From: Bacteroides luti
Lineage (GTDB): Bacteria; Bacteroidota; Bacteroidia; Bacteroidales; Bacteroidaceae
NCBI RefSeq assembly: GCF_900128905.1
Contig: NZ_FQTV01000022.1
Span: forward strand, 1 to 59,539
DNA: 59,539 nt
Direction: 5' to 3'
The notes under the pieces were generated by a model. It worked only from the letters and a program-made list of their open reading frames with translations. It did no database searches and had not been told where the DNA came from. Below, piece by piece: positions 9,553 through 17,577 of this stretch. A program made the translations under genes and the position numbers. Numbering within the stretch: position 1 is the stretch's first letter; every line of letters begins with the position of its first letter.

Positions 9553-9640
9553 ATCTGCTACTAAAATGCACAAAAACCCTTTGAAGAAGGGTTTTCAACT
9601 AGTAGCAGATAAAAAAAAATAAACTATTCATCTGCTACTA
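9553..9640. repeat. Three copies of ATCTGCTACTA around a terminator hairpin
   Basis: ATCTGCTACTA occurs at 9553-9563 and 9630-9640, and inverted at 9600-9610. The first and second copies form the outer arms of a dyad whose centre is the hairpin AAACCCTTTGAAGAAGGGTTT (about 9574-9594). On the minus strand that hairpin is followed by T residues, so it can terminate the AraC-type gene ending at 9714. The outer repeats lie just upstream of the GH2 promoter, and the set could also be an operator. Confidence 0.6.
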
Positions 9641-9713
9641 ATAATAGTTATCTACCACCAACTATTTACTTTAGTAAGCCCGGCAAATATATTAAATCAC
9701 TCAGATAATCGTA

Positions 9714-10352
9714 TTAATTTGAAGATTTCATTTGCTGGATATATTCATTCGGAGTTATTCCTGTTAGCTTCTTGAACAACCGAAAGAACGAAGCACGCGA
9801 ACTAAATCCACTTTTCTCATATAATACAGTTAGTGAGCATCTTGAATTCTTTGAATCATTGGCCAAAGCTTTAAACTCAGCAACACGATATTCATTCACA
9901 AAATCAGAATAATTCTGATTCAGATATTGATTAAATACATAAGAGAGTGAATGAGAAGAGCTATTTATTGCATGTGCTAAATCAGAAATCTTTAAATTAG
10001 GATTAATATATGGCTTATTCTTTATCATATATCTGGTGAGATTATTATAAATATGCTTACATTCTTCGTTACTCAACTTAGCAAATTTATACTTTTCTTC
10101 GTTACGCTTTACATGTTCTTTTTTTGAAGATCCTTTATCTACAGAATCCAGTTCTTCAATATCAGCAAAAGAGGGAGATGGAGCTAGAGTTTCTTCAGTT
10201 TCCAACGGCAATATAATCTCTTCTTTTTCAAACTGTTTTTTTTGAAAAAATTTTCTACAGACAAGAAATAATATAGCAAAAGAAAAAACTATAACTAAAC
10301 TCAATATTAAAAGAAAAAATGGACTTAGCATAACATTATTCACTTCAAGCAA
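9714..10352 (-). CDS. Membrane-anchored AraC-family transcriptional regulator
   Basis: A 212-residue protein with one N-terminal transmembrane helix (about 10-32, rich in Leu, Ile and Phe), a charged low-complexity linker (about 35-90), and a C-terminal AraC-type double helix-turn-helix (about 110-208, with ISDLAHAINSSSHSLSYVFN and the signature ending FRLFKKLTGITPNEYI). No periplasmic sensor domain is present, so the signal must come through a partner or the membrane. It reads toward the GH2 gene and may regulate it, but this is inferred from position only. A similar arrangement (TM plus AraC HTH) is common in Bacteroidota as the output part of larger hybrid sensors. Confidence 0.85.
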   Translation of the reverse strand: MLEVNNVMLSPFFLLILSLVIVFSFAILFLVCRKFFQKKQFEKEEIILPLETEETLAPSPSFADIEELDSVDKGSSKKEHVKRNEEKYKFAKLSNEECKHIYNNLTRYMIKNKPYINPNLKISDLAHAINSSSHSLSYVFNQYLNQNYSDFVNEYRVAEFKALANDSKNSRCSLTVLYEKSGFSSRASFFRLFKKLTGITPNEYIQQMKSSN

Positions 10353-10472
10353 ATTTATAAAAGTTTCACAAAAATAGTTATTTCTCAGGACTTACTGTGT
10401 TCAATTATAAAAAAATACGCCCTCAATTTTAGGAAATAAAAAGAATGTAAACCCATTCCAGTAAAGATAATT

Positions 10473-10545
10473 ATTGGTGATAGAATTTAATTTATTGGCG
10501 GTAGATTTCAAATTATTGGTGAATGGTTTTTATTTATTGGCGAAT
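10473..10545. repeat. 21-bp-period dyad array, copy 2 (four units), upstream of guaA
   Basis: Units start at 10473, 10494, 10515 and 10536, exactly 21 bp apart: ATTGGTGATA, ATTGGCGGTA, ATTGGTGAAT and ATTGGCGAAT. Spacers are T-rich. The last unit ends 6 bp before the guaA -7 box, so protein bound to the array would contact this promoter. Confidence 0.75.
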
Positions 10546-10551
10546 AATGTG

Positions 10552-10559
10552 TATTTTTG
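10552..10559 (+). promoter_or_regulatory. -7 box of guaA
   Basis: TATTTTTG fits TAnnTTTG, with the start codon at 10595. No clear -33 TTTG is seen at the expected distance. That region is occupied by the repeat array. Confidence 0.5.
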
Positions 10560-10594
10560 CATGCATAAAATTCCAAACTATACATTATTATATT

Positions 10595-12118
10595 ATGCAA
10601 GAAAAGATTATCATTCTTGATTTCGGTTCACAGACCACCCAACTTATTGGTCGCAGGGTTCGTGAGCTGGACACGTATTGCGAGATTCTACCTTACAACA
10701 AATTCCCTAAGGACGATGAATCTATAAAGGGAGTTATTCTTTCCGGAAGCCCTTTCTCTGTATACGATGATGCGGCTTTCAAAATCGATCTAAGCGAAAT
10801 CCGAGGAAAATATCCTATTTTAGGAATCTGTTATGGTGCACAATTTATCGCTTATACTAATGGTGGTAAAGTTGAACCGGCTGCTACTCGTGAATACGGA
10901 CGTGCTAATCTTGGTTCTTTCTGCAAAGACAACGTATTGTTTAAAGGAGTAGAAAAGAACTCACAGGTATGGATGAGCCATGGTGATACTATCACTGCCA
11001 TTCCTGATAATTTTAAAACGATCGCTTCAACTAATGAGGTTGCTATCGCAGCTTATCAGGTTGAAGGCGAACAAATATGGGGCGTACAGTTCCACCCTGA
11101 AGTATTCCACACAACTGATGGTACACAGATTCTTCGCAACTTCGTTGTAGATGTTTGCGGATGCAAGCAAGACTGGAGCCCTGCTTCATTCATTGAAAGT
11201 ACTGTTGCTGAGTTGAAACAACAACTTGGAGACGATAAAGTGGTTCTTGGCCTTTCAGGTGGTGTTGACTCATCTGTTGCTGCTGTATTGCTTAACAAGG
11301 CAATTGGTAAGAACCTGACTTGTATTTTCGTTGACCACGGAATGCTTCGTAAGAATGAATTCGAAAATGTATTGACTGATTACGAACACTTAGGTCTTAA
11401 TGTAATTGGTGTAAATGCAAAAGATAAATTCTTCAGCGAACTTGCAGGCGTAACTGAACCAGAACGTAAACGTAAGATTATTGGTAAAGGCTTTATCGAT
11501 GTATTCGATGAAGAAGCTCATAAACTGAAAGATGTGAAATGGTTGGCTCAGGGTACTATTTATCCTGACTGTATTGAATCTCTTTCTATCACAGGTACAG
11601 TAATCAAGAGCCACCACAATGTAGGTGGTCTTCCAGAAAAGATGAACCTGAAACTTTGCGAACCTCTTCGCCTTCTTTTCAAAGATGAAGTTCGTCGTGT
11701 AGGTCGCAAATTGGGTATGATGGAGCATCTTATCAACCGTCATCCTTTCCCGGGTCCTGGTTTAGCTGTTCGTATTCTTGGCGATATCACTCCAGAAAAA
11801 GTACGTGTACTTCAGGAAGCAGATGATATCTTCATCAGCGGACTACGTGAATGGGGACTTTACGATCAGGTATGGCAAGCAGGTGTAATCCTTCTTCCGG
11901 TACAGTCTGTAGGTGTTATGGGCGACGAAAGAACATACGAAAATGCAGTAGCACTTCGTGCCGTTACTTCAACCGATGCCATGACAGCCGACTGGGCTCA
12001 CCTACCTTACGAATTCCTTGGAAAGATTTCTAATGAAATCATCAACAAGGTAAAAGGTGTGAACCGCGTTACTTACGATATCAGTTCTAAGCCACCTGCA
12101 ACTATTGAATGGGAATAG
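10595..12118 (+). CDS. guaA: GMP synthase (glutamine-hydrolysing)
   Basis: A 507-residue cytosolic enzyme that converts XMP to GMP using ATP and the amide nitrogen of glutamine, the last step of de novo GMP synthesis. The N-terminal class I glutamine amidotransferase domain starts MQEKIIILDFGSQTTQLI and has the catalytic Cys79 in GICYGAQ and the His/Glu pair in VQFHPEVF. The ATP pyrophosphatase domain has the P-loop LSGGVDSS, and the C-terminal dimerisation domain ends in SSKPPATIEWE. Length and motifs are complete. An upstream in-frame start exists at 10523 but lies within the repeat array and promoter, so 10595 is chosen. Confidence 0.98.
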   Translation: MQEKIIILDFGSQTTQLIGRRVRELDTYCEILPYNKFPKDDESIKGVILSGSPFSVYDDAAFKIDLSEIRGKYPILGICYGAQFIAYTNGGKVEPAATREYGRANLGSFCKDNVLFKGVEKNSQVWMSHGDTITAIPDNFKTIASTNEVAIAAYQVEGEQIWGVQFHPEVFHTTDGTQILRNFVVDVCGCKQDWSPASFIESTVAELKQQLGDDKVVLGLSGGVDSSVAAVLLNKAIGKNLTCIFVDHGMLRKNEFENVLTDYEHLGLNVIGVNAKDKFFSELAGVTEPERKRKIIGKGFIDVFDEEAHKLKDVKWLAQGTIYPDCIESLSITGTVIKSHHNVGGLPEKMNLKLCEPLRLLFKDEVRRVGRKLGMMEHLINRHPFPGPGLAVRILGDITPEKVRVLQEADDIFISGLREWGLYDQVWQAGVILLPVQSVGVMGDERTYENAVALRAVTSTDAMTADWAHLPYEFLGKISNEIINKVKGVNRVTYDISSKPPATIEWE

Positions 12119-12155
12119 TATCGTTCCTTTAGGGGAATAACTTGAGATATTTTGG

Positions 12156-12198
12156 AAAGAGACTAGACATTTCTGTTGAAATGTTTAGTCTCTTTTTT
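12156..12198 (+). terminator. Intrinsic terminator of guaA
   Basis: AAAGAGACTA pairs with TAGTCTCTTT around an inner CATTTC/GAAATG stem, followed by a T tract. Confidence 0.85.
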
Positions 12199-12274
12199 AT
12201 GTATAAAATTCGATTACAAATAAAACAAAACGAACAAACTTATTATCTTTGTGTAAAACTTAAAGTCAATTAAA

Positions 12275-13171
12275 ATGTCTAAGGTCGATTGTTTAAAACG
12301 TTACATCAATATAATCCAATGTATACAAAGTCACAAAAATGGGTATCCATCTAGAAAGGATATAATTGACTTTTTAGAAAATAGAAAAGATGTAAAAGGA
12401 CTTTCTGAGCGTACTTTCAGGCATGATATTGAAGATATTCCTACAATTTTTGGCATTGAGATAAAATATAATTCTCAAGAAAGAGGGTATTATATTCCTA
12501 ATAATGACAATAATCCATTAATAAATATCCTTCTTGAATCATTCGAAATTGTTAATGCATTTGGAGGATACAAAGCATTGCCTGACTTTATTATACCAGA
12601 AAAACAACGTAGCCGTGGACTTCAACATTTAATACCACTCAAAAAGGCTATTGAAGAAAGCATATTGGTCGCATTTAATTATAAAAAATTTTATCCTGAG
12701 ATTGAACAGAAAAGAAAGATAAAACCTTATGCATTAAAAGAAAGTCGTGGCAGATGGTATTTGTTAGGGATTGATTATGAGAAAGAACATGCCACACTCA
12801 AATCATTCGGTTTAGATCGTATTGATAATTTAGAGATTAGCACCATTAGATTTAAAAAAGAAATAGAGCTTGAAGTCTTAATAAAAAACTATGATCATAG
12901 TTTTGCCATGTTTACAGATGGAGAGCCAGAAAGAGTTATTCTTTCTTTTGATCTTCGTGATGGAAAATATGTTGAAGCTATGCCTATTCATAAATCTCAG
13001 ATTATAACATACAAAAATGATAGGGTTCAAGTAGAACTTTACATTTGCATAACTCTAGATTTTATTATGGAACTAATGTCTCGCAGCTGGTCATTAGAGA
13101 TTATTAAACCTATTTCACTTCGTGAGCGTATGCACAAAATCTATCTTGATGCAGCCGAAAGAAATAAATAA
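12275..13171 (+). CDS. WYL-domain transcriptional regulator
   Basis: A 298-residue protein with an N-terminal helix-turn-helix (about 1-70, LSERTFRHDIEDI), a central WYL domain (about 125-200, with GRWYLLGID and SFGLDRIDNLEIS) and a C-terminal WCX-like extension. WYL domains bind nucleic acid or nucleotide ligands, and such regulators often control phage-defence genes, though not exclusively. It is convergent with three minus-strand accessory genes and ends 32 bp from the nearest. The block 12.2-15.2 kb is noticeably AT-richer than guaA, consistent with acquired DNA. Confidence 0.9.
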   Translation: MSKVDCLKRYINIIQCIQSHKNGYPSRKDIIDFLENRKDVKGLSERTFRHDIEDIPTIFGIEIKYNSQERGYYIPNNDNNPLINILLESFEIVNAFGGYKALPDFIIPEKQRSRGLQHLIPLKKAIEESILVAFNYKKFYPEIEQKRKIKPYALKESRGRWYLLGIDYEKEHATLKSFGLDRIDNLEISTIRFKKEIELEVLIKNYDHSFAMFTDGEPERVILSFDLRDGKYVEAMPIHKSQIITYKNDRVQVELYICITLDFIMELMSRSWSLEIIKPISLRERMHKIYLDAAERNK

Positions 13172-13203
13172 GTTTTATCTCCTTCAACTGTATCAAGAAT
13201 ATT

Positions 13204-13443
13204 CTAAAACCAACCTTTCTTTTTTTCTTCCTTAACAGGGGTTATTGATGCTCCAAAATTTCTGATATTTGGAATTTTAACACTAGGATAATGAACTTTC
13301 ACAAAATCTTCAATGACTTCATAACGATTAGCTCCATTAAATTTGGCTGCCATAAATTCTTCCATCTCCACGGTCTTATTAATAATTACAGGACCATTTA
13401 GTTGACCTGTACCTTTAACTGTCACCTTATACATTTTTGCCAT
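13204..13443 (-). CDS. Small hypothetical protein of 79 residues
   Basis: I do not recognise this family. The start is taken at ATG 13443 (MAKMYKVTVKGTG), because the longer frame would overlap the end of the HNH gene. It begins with a likely beta strand, has a mixed alpha/beta body (VEMEEFMAAKFNGANRYEVIEDFVKVHYP) and ends in a basic-aromatic tail (EEKKKGWF). It has no signal peptide or membrane segment. It follows the HNH gene by 28 bp on the same strand, so co-transcription is likely. A partner or antidote role is possible, but nothing in the sequence proves it. Confidence 0.7.
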   Translation of the reverse strand: MAKMYKVTVKGTGQLNGPVIINKTVEMEEFMAAKFNGANRYEVIEDFVKVHYPSVKIPNIRNFGASITPVKEEKKKGWF

Positions 13444-13471
13444 AACATTTAATTTAAAATAAAAAATATAC

Positions 13472-14308
13472 TTAAATTTCCCAATTAAAGGATTCAACTA
13501 ATGATCTTATTTTTGAAAAAAATCTTATACATCCATTCTCTTCTTGAAAAACTTGTCCGTAACTATTGCCAGCATTGGTCATTAAACTTGAAACAGCTAC
13601 AGAAGCATTTTTAGATAAATTTCTCTTATTAATTTTATCGACCAAATCGTCTCTGCTCATATTTTCGTCAGAAACAACCATAGCTATTATTTTATGAACA
13701 TTAGTATATGGTTTTGAAGCCCACAACTTTATTTTTTCTTCTACTGTTTTATAGTTCGAATTAATAGATTCTGTTATTGCTTGATCTTCGTAAGCTATAT
13801 GAGCTGCAATTTCCTCTTTACAGTCTGTTGCTTGTCTTTGTATGCTGTCATAATGCGACTTAGCATATTCCGAAAGATCAGACTGAATGCAGTTTATTTT
13901 TTCTTTATATTTAGATTGCACAACAAACTCTTCAATTTTAGCTATTCTCTGCTTCCTTATAGATTCGTCTAAGTCGCCCAATATAGATGTATTATTTAAA
14001 ATAAAATCTTTGTAATCTTTAGATGATTTTGCGCCATTAGCTTCTTTTGTTGTAGGAACAATATTGCCATATAAATTTAAGCCACATGCTTCCCTATTAT
14101 GTGGAATTAGATGGTCTTGTACAATTTTCTTTTTAGATAATGACACACCTGTATATGCACATTTATGATCAAAAAACTTAAGAGTTCTATCCCAGTCTTT
14201 TTCGCTAAATCCGCCTAACTCTTCACTAACATCACATAATAGATTCCTGACAAAAATATTTGCAGCATCAGCTGGATACGTTCTTTTAAATGATTTTTTA
14301 TTTTCCAT
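13472..14308 (-). CDS. HNH endonuclease-like protein
   Basis: A 278-residue protein. Residues 48-101 form an HNH fold: KCAYTG (Cys50), QDHLIPHNRE with Asp65-His66 as the metal/base pair, then YGNIVP with Asn82, and KEANGAK with Asn91 in place of the last His. Zinc-binding CxxC pairs are absent. The remainder (about 105-278) is helical and I do not recognise it. It may recognise a target or bind a partner. HNH nucleases of this type occur in restriction and other phage-defence systems and as mobile endonucleases. Its neighbours (a repeat protein upstream, a small protein downstream, a convergent WYL regulator) fit a defence-type module, but no methylase is present. Confidence 0.8.
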   Translation of the reverse strand: MENKKSFKRTYPADAANIFVRNLLCDVSEELGGFSEKDWDRTLKFFDHKCAYTGVSLSKKKIVQDHLIPHNREACGLNLYGNIVPTTKEANGAKSSKDYKDFILNNTSILGDLDESIRKQRIAKIEEFVVQSKYKEKINCIQSDLSEYAKSHYDSIQRQATDCKEEIAAHIAYEDQAITESINSNYKTVEEKIKLWASKPYTNVHKIIAMVVSDENMSRDDLVDKINKRNLSKNASVAVSSLMTNAGNSYGQVFQEENGCIRFFSKIRSLVESFNWEI

Positions 14309-14349
14309 AGAATTTTGTTAATTATACTGTAAATGTAATTAATTTATTT

Positions 14350-15135
14350 TTATAATCTATTCAATACACAAATTTTCACGATTTCGTACCACATACTTGA
14401 AGCCATCAAATATTCATTAGGCACCTTTGAAAGATATTTATCATATTTTACAATCTTCTCCAGATTCCATTCCATTGCCGAATTATTGACTATATTTTCC
14501 CAATCAAAACGATCCTTATAACGTTCTATAAAATCAGAATCAAAATTAATCTTTTCATTTTCAGATATTACTGACCAATCAATATAGTTCTCAAACTCTT
14601 CTAGAATTCTAAAACGAAAATCTCTGATATCATTTGAAAAAGGCGGCATTGTAGAGATAGATTCTGAAAAAGCAATCCAATCCATCATATCAATATTCTC
14701 TTTAATAAAATCGATTTTCCAATAAAAATTAGGATTACTGCACAACGAAGGCCAGTCTATATGACTCCTATAACGATAAATTATATCAGAATATTTAATC
14801 TGTACATTTCTGCAAAGAACTTTCCAATCAACCTTTTCTGCATAAACAGCTAGCAAAAAAGCAAAATCTACTTTATTAAAGAACTTATTATCGGCAATAA
14901 TATATGATAAATAATGCCAGTCCCAATAATCTTTATAAAGTTCTATAAACTCCACTGACCAAGGTAAGGTCTCATTCATAGAAAGAGCCATCCAATCCAG
15001 CTGCTTAATATTAAAACTCAAAATATCAAGCTTATTTGATAAGTCTGATTCCGAAATGCAGCTATTAACGGCATTTTCTAGTTCCTTTTTAAATAACATA
15101 TAAAAATTGCTTTTCACAAATTCTTCTATTTCCAT
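14350..15135 (-). CDS. Protein with seven about 25-residue tryptophan (DW) repeats
   Basis: A 261-residue protein made largely of degenerate repeats centred on Asp-Trp. DW pairs end at residues 48, 73, 104, 128, 153, 187 and 212, with usual spacing 24-25 and two longer insertions. Each unit resembles DWxxLSxNxxLPWSxEFIExYKD. Such repeats are known in scattered bacterial and phage proteins, and the function is not established to my knowledge. A scaffold or binding role is likely. No signal peptide or membrane segment is seen. It is the first gene of the likely operon with the HNH nuclease, 41 bp apart. Confidence 0.75.
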   Translation of the reverse strand: MEIEEFVKSNFYMLFKKELENAVNSCISESDLSNKLDILSFNIKQLDWMALSMNETLPWSVEFIELYKDYWDWHYLSYIIADNKFFNKVDFAFLLAVYAEKVDWKVLCRNVQIKYSDIIYRYRSHIDWPSLCSNPNFYWKIDFIKENIDMMDWIAFSESISTMPPFSNDIRDFRFRILEEFENYIDWSVISENEKINFDSDFIERYKDRFDWENIVNNSAMEWNLEKIVKYDKYLSKVPNEYLMASSMWYEIVKICVLNRL

Positions 15136-15334
15136 AATGACTCTTTTACAATTATTCTACAAAGATCTATACGCTGTAGGTCAAAATATGACCTACTATA
15201 AAAATATATAGTTCTGTTGTTTTTTATATTTAGTAATAAAAAGGCAACCACTTGTTTTTCAAACAATTATAAAAAGCACTTTCTTAGTGCTATTTTTTCT
15301 TTCACTATATCTGGAAGGATCAATAATCTTCTTA

Positions 15335-15398
15335 TTTTATAAGTTATGATTGATAAACGATGCAAATTCAATGTTTTTATTAATCATAACTTATAAAA
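15335..15398. repeat. 64-bp inverted-repeat element, copy A
   Basis: Two 23-bp arms (TTTTATAAGTTATGATT plus 6 more bases) enclose a 17-18 nt loop containing GCAAATTCAATG. The arms have one mismatch. A second copy at 18922-18985 has the same length and differs at 3 positions. The two bracket the ABC/GntR operon. Copy A lies in a divergent intergenic region, so it is unlikely to be a terminator. Confidence 0.8.
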
Positions 15399-15437
15399 AT
15401 TCCAATTCAAAAAATATAAAATATTTCTTCTATTTGT

Positions 15438-15493
15438 TTTGTTATTTCAAATTATCCTTTTACATTTGCAGTGTACCACTATTATAGTACACT
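15438..15493 (+). promoter_or_regulatory. Promoter with YtrA-type GntR operator
   Basis: The -33 box TTTG (15438-15441) and -7 box TACATTTG (15461-15468) are separated by 19 nt, the Bacteroides arrangement. Immediately downstream, AGTGTAC (15470-15476) and GTACACT (15487-15493) form a perfect 7-bp dyad with a 10-nt spacer across the expected transcription start. AGTGTA...TACACT is the known operator form of YtrA-family GntR repressors, and such a gene is the third in this operon, so autorepression is inferred. The leader to the first ABC gene would be about 400 nt. A second dyad, CTGTAGTACAG, lies at 15811-15821. Confidence 0.7.
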
Positions 15494-15756
15494 ATTTTAA
15501 TATCTATTTATAAAATATAAGGCTATATACTAAGTAATCAGTTATTTAAAGTTAATACATATATAATATGTAATTGTACAAAGAATAATTATGATTCAAT
15601 AAATAGTAGAATAGCAGATTCAGAAGAGATTGTGCTGTTTACTTTATTTTAGGTATACAATTTACATATATCATAGCCAAAGAACTTAACATGAATATTA
15701 CTGAGATTATTATATAAAAGTATTGTATTGAGTATTTAATTTAAAATTGTAGAACA

Positions 15757-15807
15757 ATGGTTATAGTAGCCTTTATCGTAATTATAATAGTGATGCTAGT
15801 AGCATGA
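15757..15807 (+). CDS. Possible 16-residue hydrophobic leader peptide
   Basis: The frame encodes MVIVAFIVIIIVMLVA and stops at TGA. It lies in the long leader of the ABC operon, 78 bp before the ATPase gene. All residues are hydrophobic, as in single-span microproteins. The AT-rich context makes a chance frame possible. Conservation between related genomes would decide. Confidence 0.3.
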   Translation: MVIVAFIVIIIVMLVA

Positions 15808-15885
15808 TTACTGTAGTACAGCTGTTTCTAATTAGTAAACTGCAAGTTTGGAGTAAATGATAATTAAATTATAAATTGAAATAAA

Positions 15886-16725
15886 ATGCTGAAAATTGAG
15901 AATCTGTCCTTTGTATACAAGAGGTCACAAAAAAAACTATTTGATAACTTTTCTCTATCGGTTGAGAAGGGTAAAGTTTATGGTTTGTTAGGAAAGAACG
16001 GCGTGGGAAAATCAACTCTTTTATATCTTATTACAGGGCTTTTAATGCCAAAGAGTGGAAAGGTTAATTTTGACAACGAAGATGTATCTAAAAGATTGCC
16101 TAAAACACTTCAGGATATTTATATTGTGCCCGAGGAATTTGATTTACCTCCTATTTCTTTTCGCAAATATATAGAATGCAATAAATCATTCTATCCTCGT
16201 TTCAGTGAAGAAAACCTCGAGAAGTATCTGCATTGCTTTGATTTAAATATGGATGTGCATCTGGGAGCTTTATCAATGGGACAAAAAAAGAAAGTTTATA
16301 TGAGCTTTGCATTAGCTACAAACACTTCTCTTCTTGTTATGGATGAACCAACAAACGGATTGGATATTCCAGGGAAAAGTCAGTTCAGGAAGTTCATAGC
16401 ATCTGGAATGAGCGATGAAAAGACGATCATTATTTCCACTCATCAGGTTAAAGATGTTGATAACCTACTGGAACACGTAATTGTGATGGACAGCAATAAA
16501 GTTTTGCTGAATGAATCTGTTTCAGAAATTTGTCAGAAGCTATTATTTGTAGAAACTTCCAGTAATGATTCTGCAGAAGAAGCACTATATATTTCTCCTT
16601 CCATTCAAGGGAAAAGCATGATTCTTCCTAATAAAGAGAACGAGGAATCGGCTATTAATCTTGAGTTATTGTTTAATGCTCTGCTAACTGATACTGACAA
16701 ATTGAAAGTTTATCTTCAAAATTAA
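15886..16725 (+). CDS. ABC transporter ATP-binding protein (YtrB-like)
   Basis: A 279-residue ATPase subunit. Walker A is GKNGVGKST (about 36-44), the signature is LSMGQKKK, Walker B is LLVMDEPTNGLD, and the switch His is in STHQVKD. The C-terminal 60 residues form an extension without a recognised domain. It is the first gene of a four-gene operon with a membrane subunit, a GntR-family repressor and a membrane-anchored protein. YtrA/YtrB-type operons in other bacteria respond to cell-envelope stress or antimicrobial compounds. The substrate here is unknown. Confidence 0.93.
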   Translation: MLKIENLSFVYKRSQKKLFDNFSLSVEKGKVYGLLGKNGVGKSTLLYLITGLLMPKSGKVNFDNEDVSKRLPKTLQDIYIVPEEFDLPPISFRKYIECNKSFYPRFSEENLEKYLHCFDLNMDVHLGALSMGQKKKVYMSFALATNTSLLVMDEPTNGLDIPGKSQFRKFIASGMSDEKTIIISTHQVKDVDNLLEHVIVMDSNKVLLNESVSEICQKLLFVETSSNDSAEEALYISPSIQGKSMILPNKENEESAINLELLFNALLTDTDKLKVYLQN

Positions 16726-16736
16726 AAATCAAGGTT

Positions 16737-17573
16737 ATGATAAAAAATAATTTTATAAGTTTTAAGCGCTTTACTCTTCTCTATAAAAAAGATTTTATAG
16801 AAAACTGGAAAACAACACTTCTTCGTTTTGTGATGTTATATGCCATAATGGCAATTATATTTACTTTTATGGGGCTTTCTGAACTCGAATCAAGAACTAA
16901 ACATAATTTTAGTCCTTGGTATGGAGGTATTTATTATCTGAGACCTGCCATATTTCTTTTCTGGGGATTTGGATGTCTTTTCGCATCATTAATGATGGAA
17001 AAAATGAAAAACAAAACTAAGAGGATTGCATATTTGATGACTCCGGCAACAAATTTTGAAAAATTCTTCTCAAGGTTTCTGCCCGTTGTTATTGTATTTA
17101 TAATCGCTTTTTTCCTTGCTTTTAAATTAGCCGATTATACCAGAATAGCAATACTCTCAATGCGTTATCCAGAATTCAACATAACTGCTATAAATATTTC
17201 ACAGGGATTATGTAGTCAAAATCTAGATTCAATGACTCATAACTGGATGGAATTAACAGCTCTGTTTTCTATATATCTATTTTTCCAGTCTTTATTTATT
17301 TTAGGAAGTACTTTGTGGTATAAGAACCCGTTCATCAAAACTCTTGCAACAGGCATAGTAATAACTCTGCTTTTTTATGCAGTAGATGCCTTATTGGTAA
17401 ATTCTCTGTTCAATGAAAGTCAGTTGTTCAGTGCAGGAGATTATTGCGGGGAAATAATAGAAAAATGGATTACAAGGCGAAATCTTATCTTGTTTTTCTC
17501 TTTTCTGACTCTTTTTAACTGGGTTATCTCATATTTCCGATTTAAAGACTCTGAAATTATTAATAGACTCTAA
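16737..17573 (+). CDS. ABC transporter membrane subunit
   Basis: A 278-residue protein with about six hydrophobic segments (near 25-45, 62-82, 110-130, 175-195, 205-225 and 245-265) and a basic N-terminus. It starts 11 bp after the ATPase and ends 4 bp before the GntR gene. No signature residues identify the substrate. Position supports pairing with the ATPase as an ABC-2-like exporter or sensor complex in the inner membrane. Confidence 0.85.
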   Translation: MIKNNFISFKRFTLLYKKDFIENWKTTLLRFVMLYAIMAIIFTFMGLSELESRTKHNFSPWYGGIYYLRPAIFLFWGFGCLFASLMMEKMKNKTKRIAYLMTPATNFEKFFSRFLPVVIVFIIAFFLAFKLADYTRIAILSMRYPEFNITAINISQGLCSQNLDSMTHNWMELTALFSIYLFFQSLFILGSTLWYKNPFIKTLATGIVITLLFYAVDALLVNSLFNESQLFSAGDYCGEIIEKWITRRNLILFFSFLTLFNWVISYFRFKDSEIINRL

Positions 17574-17577
17574 GCGT

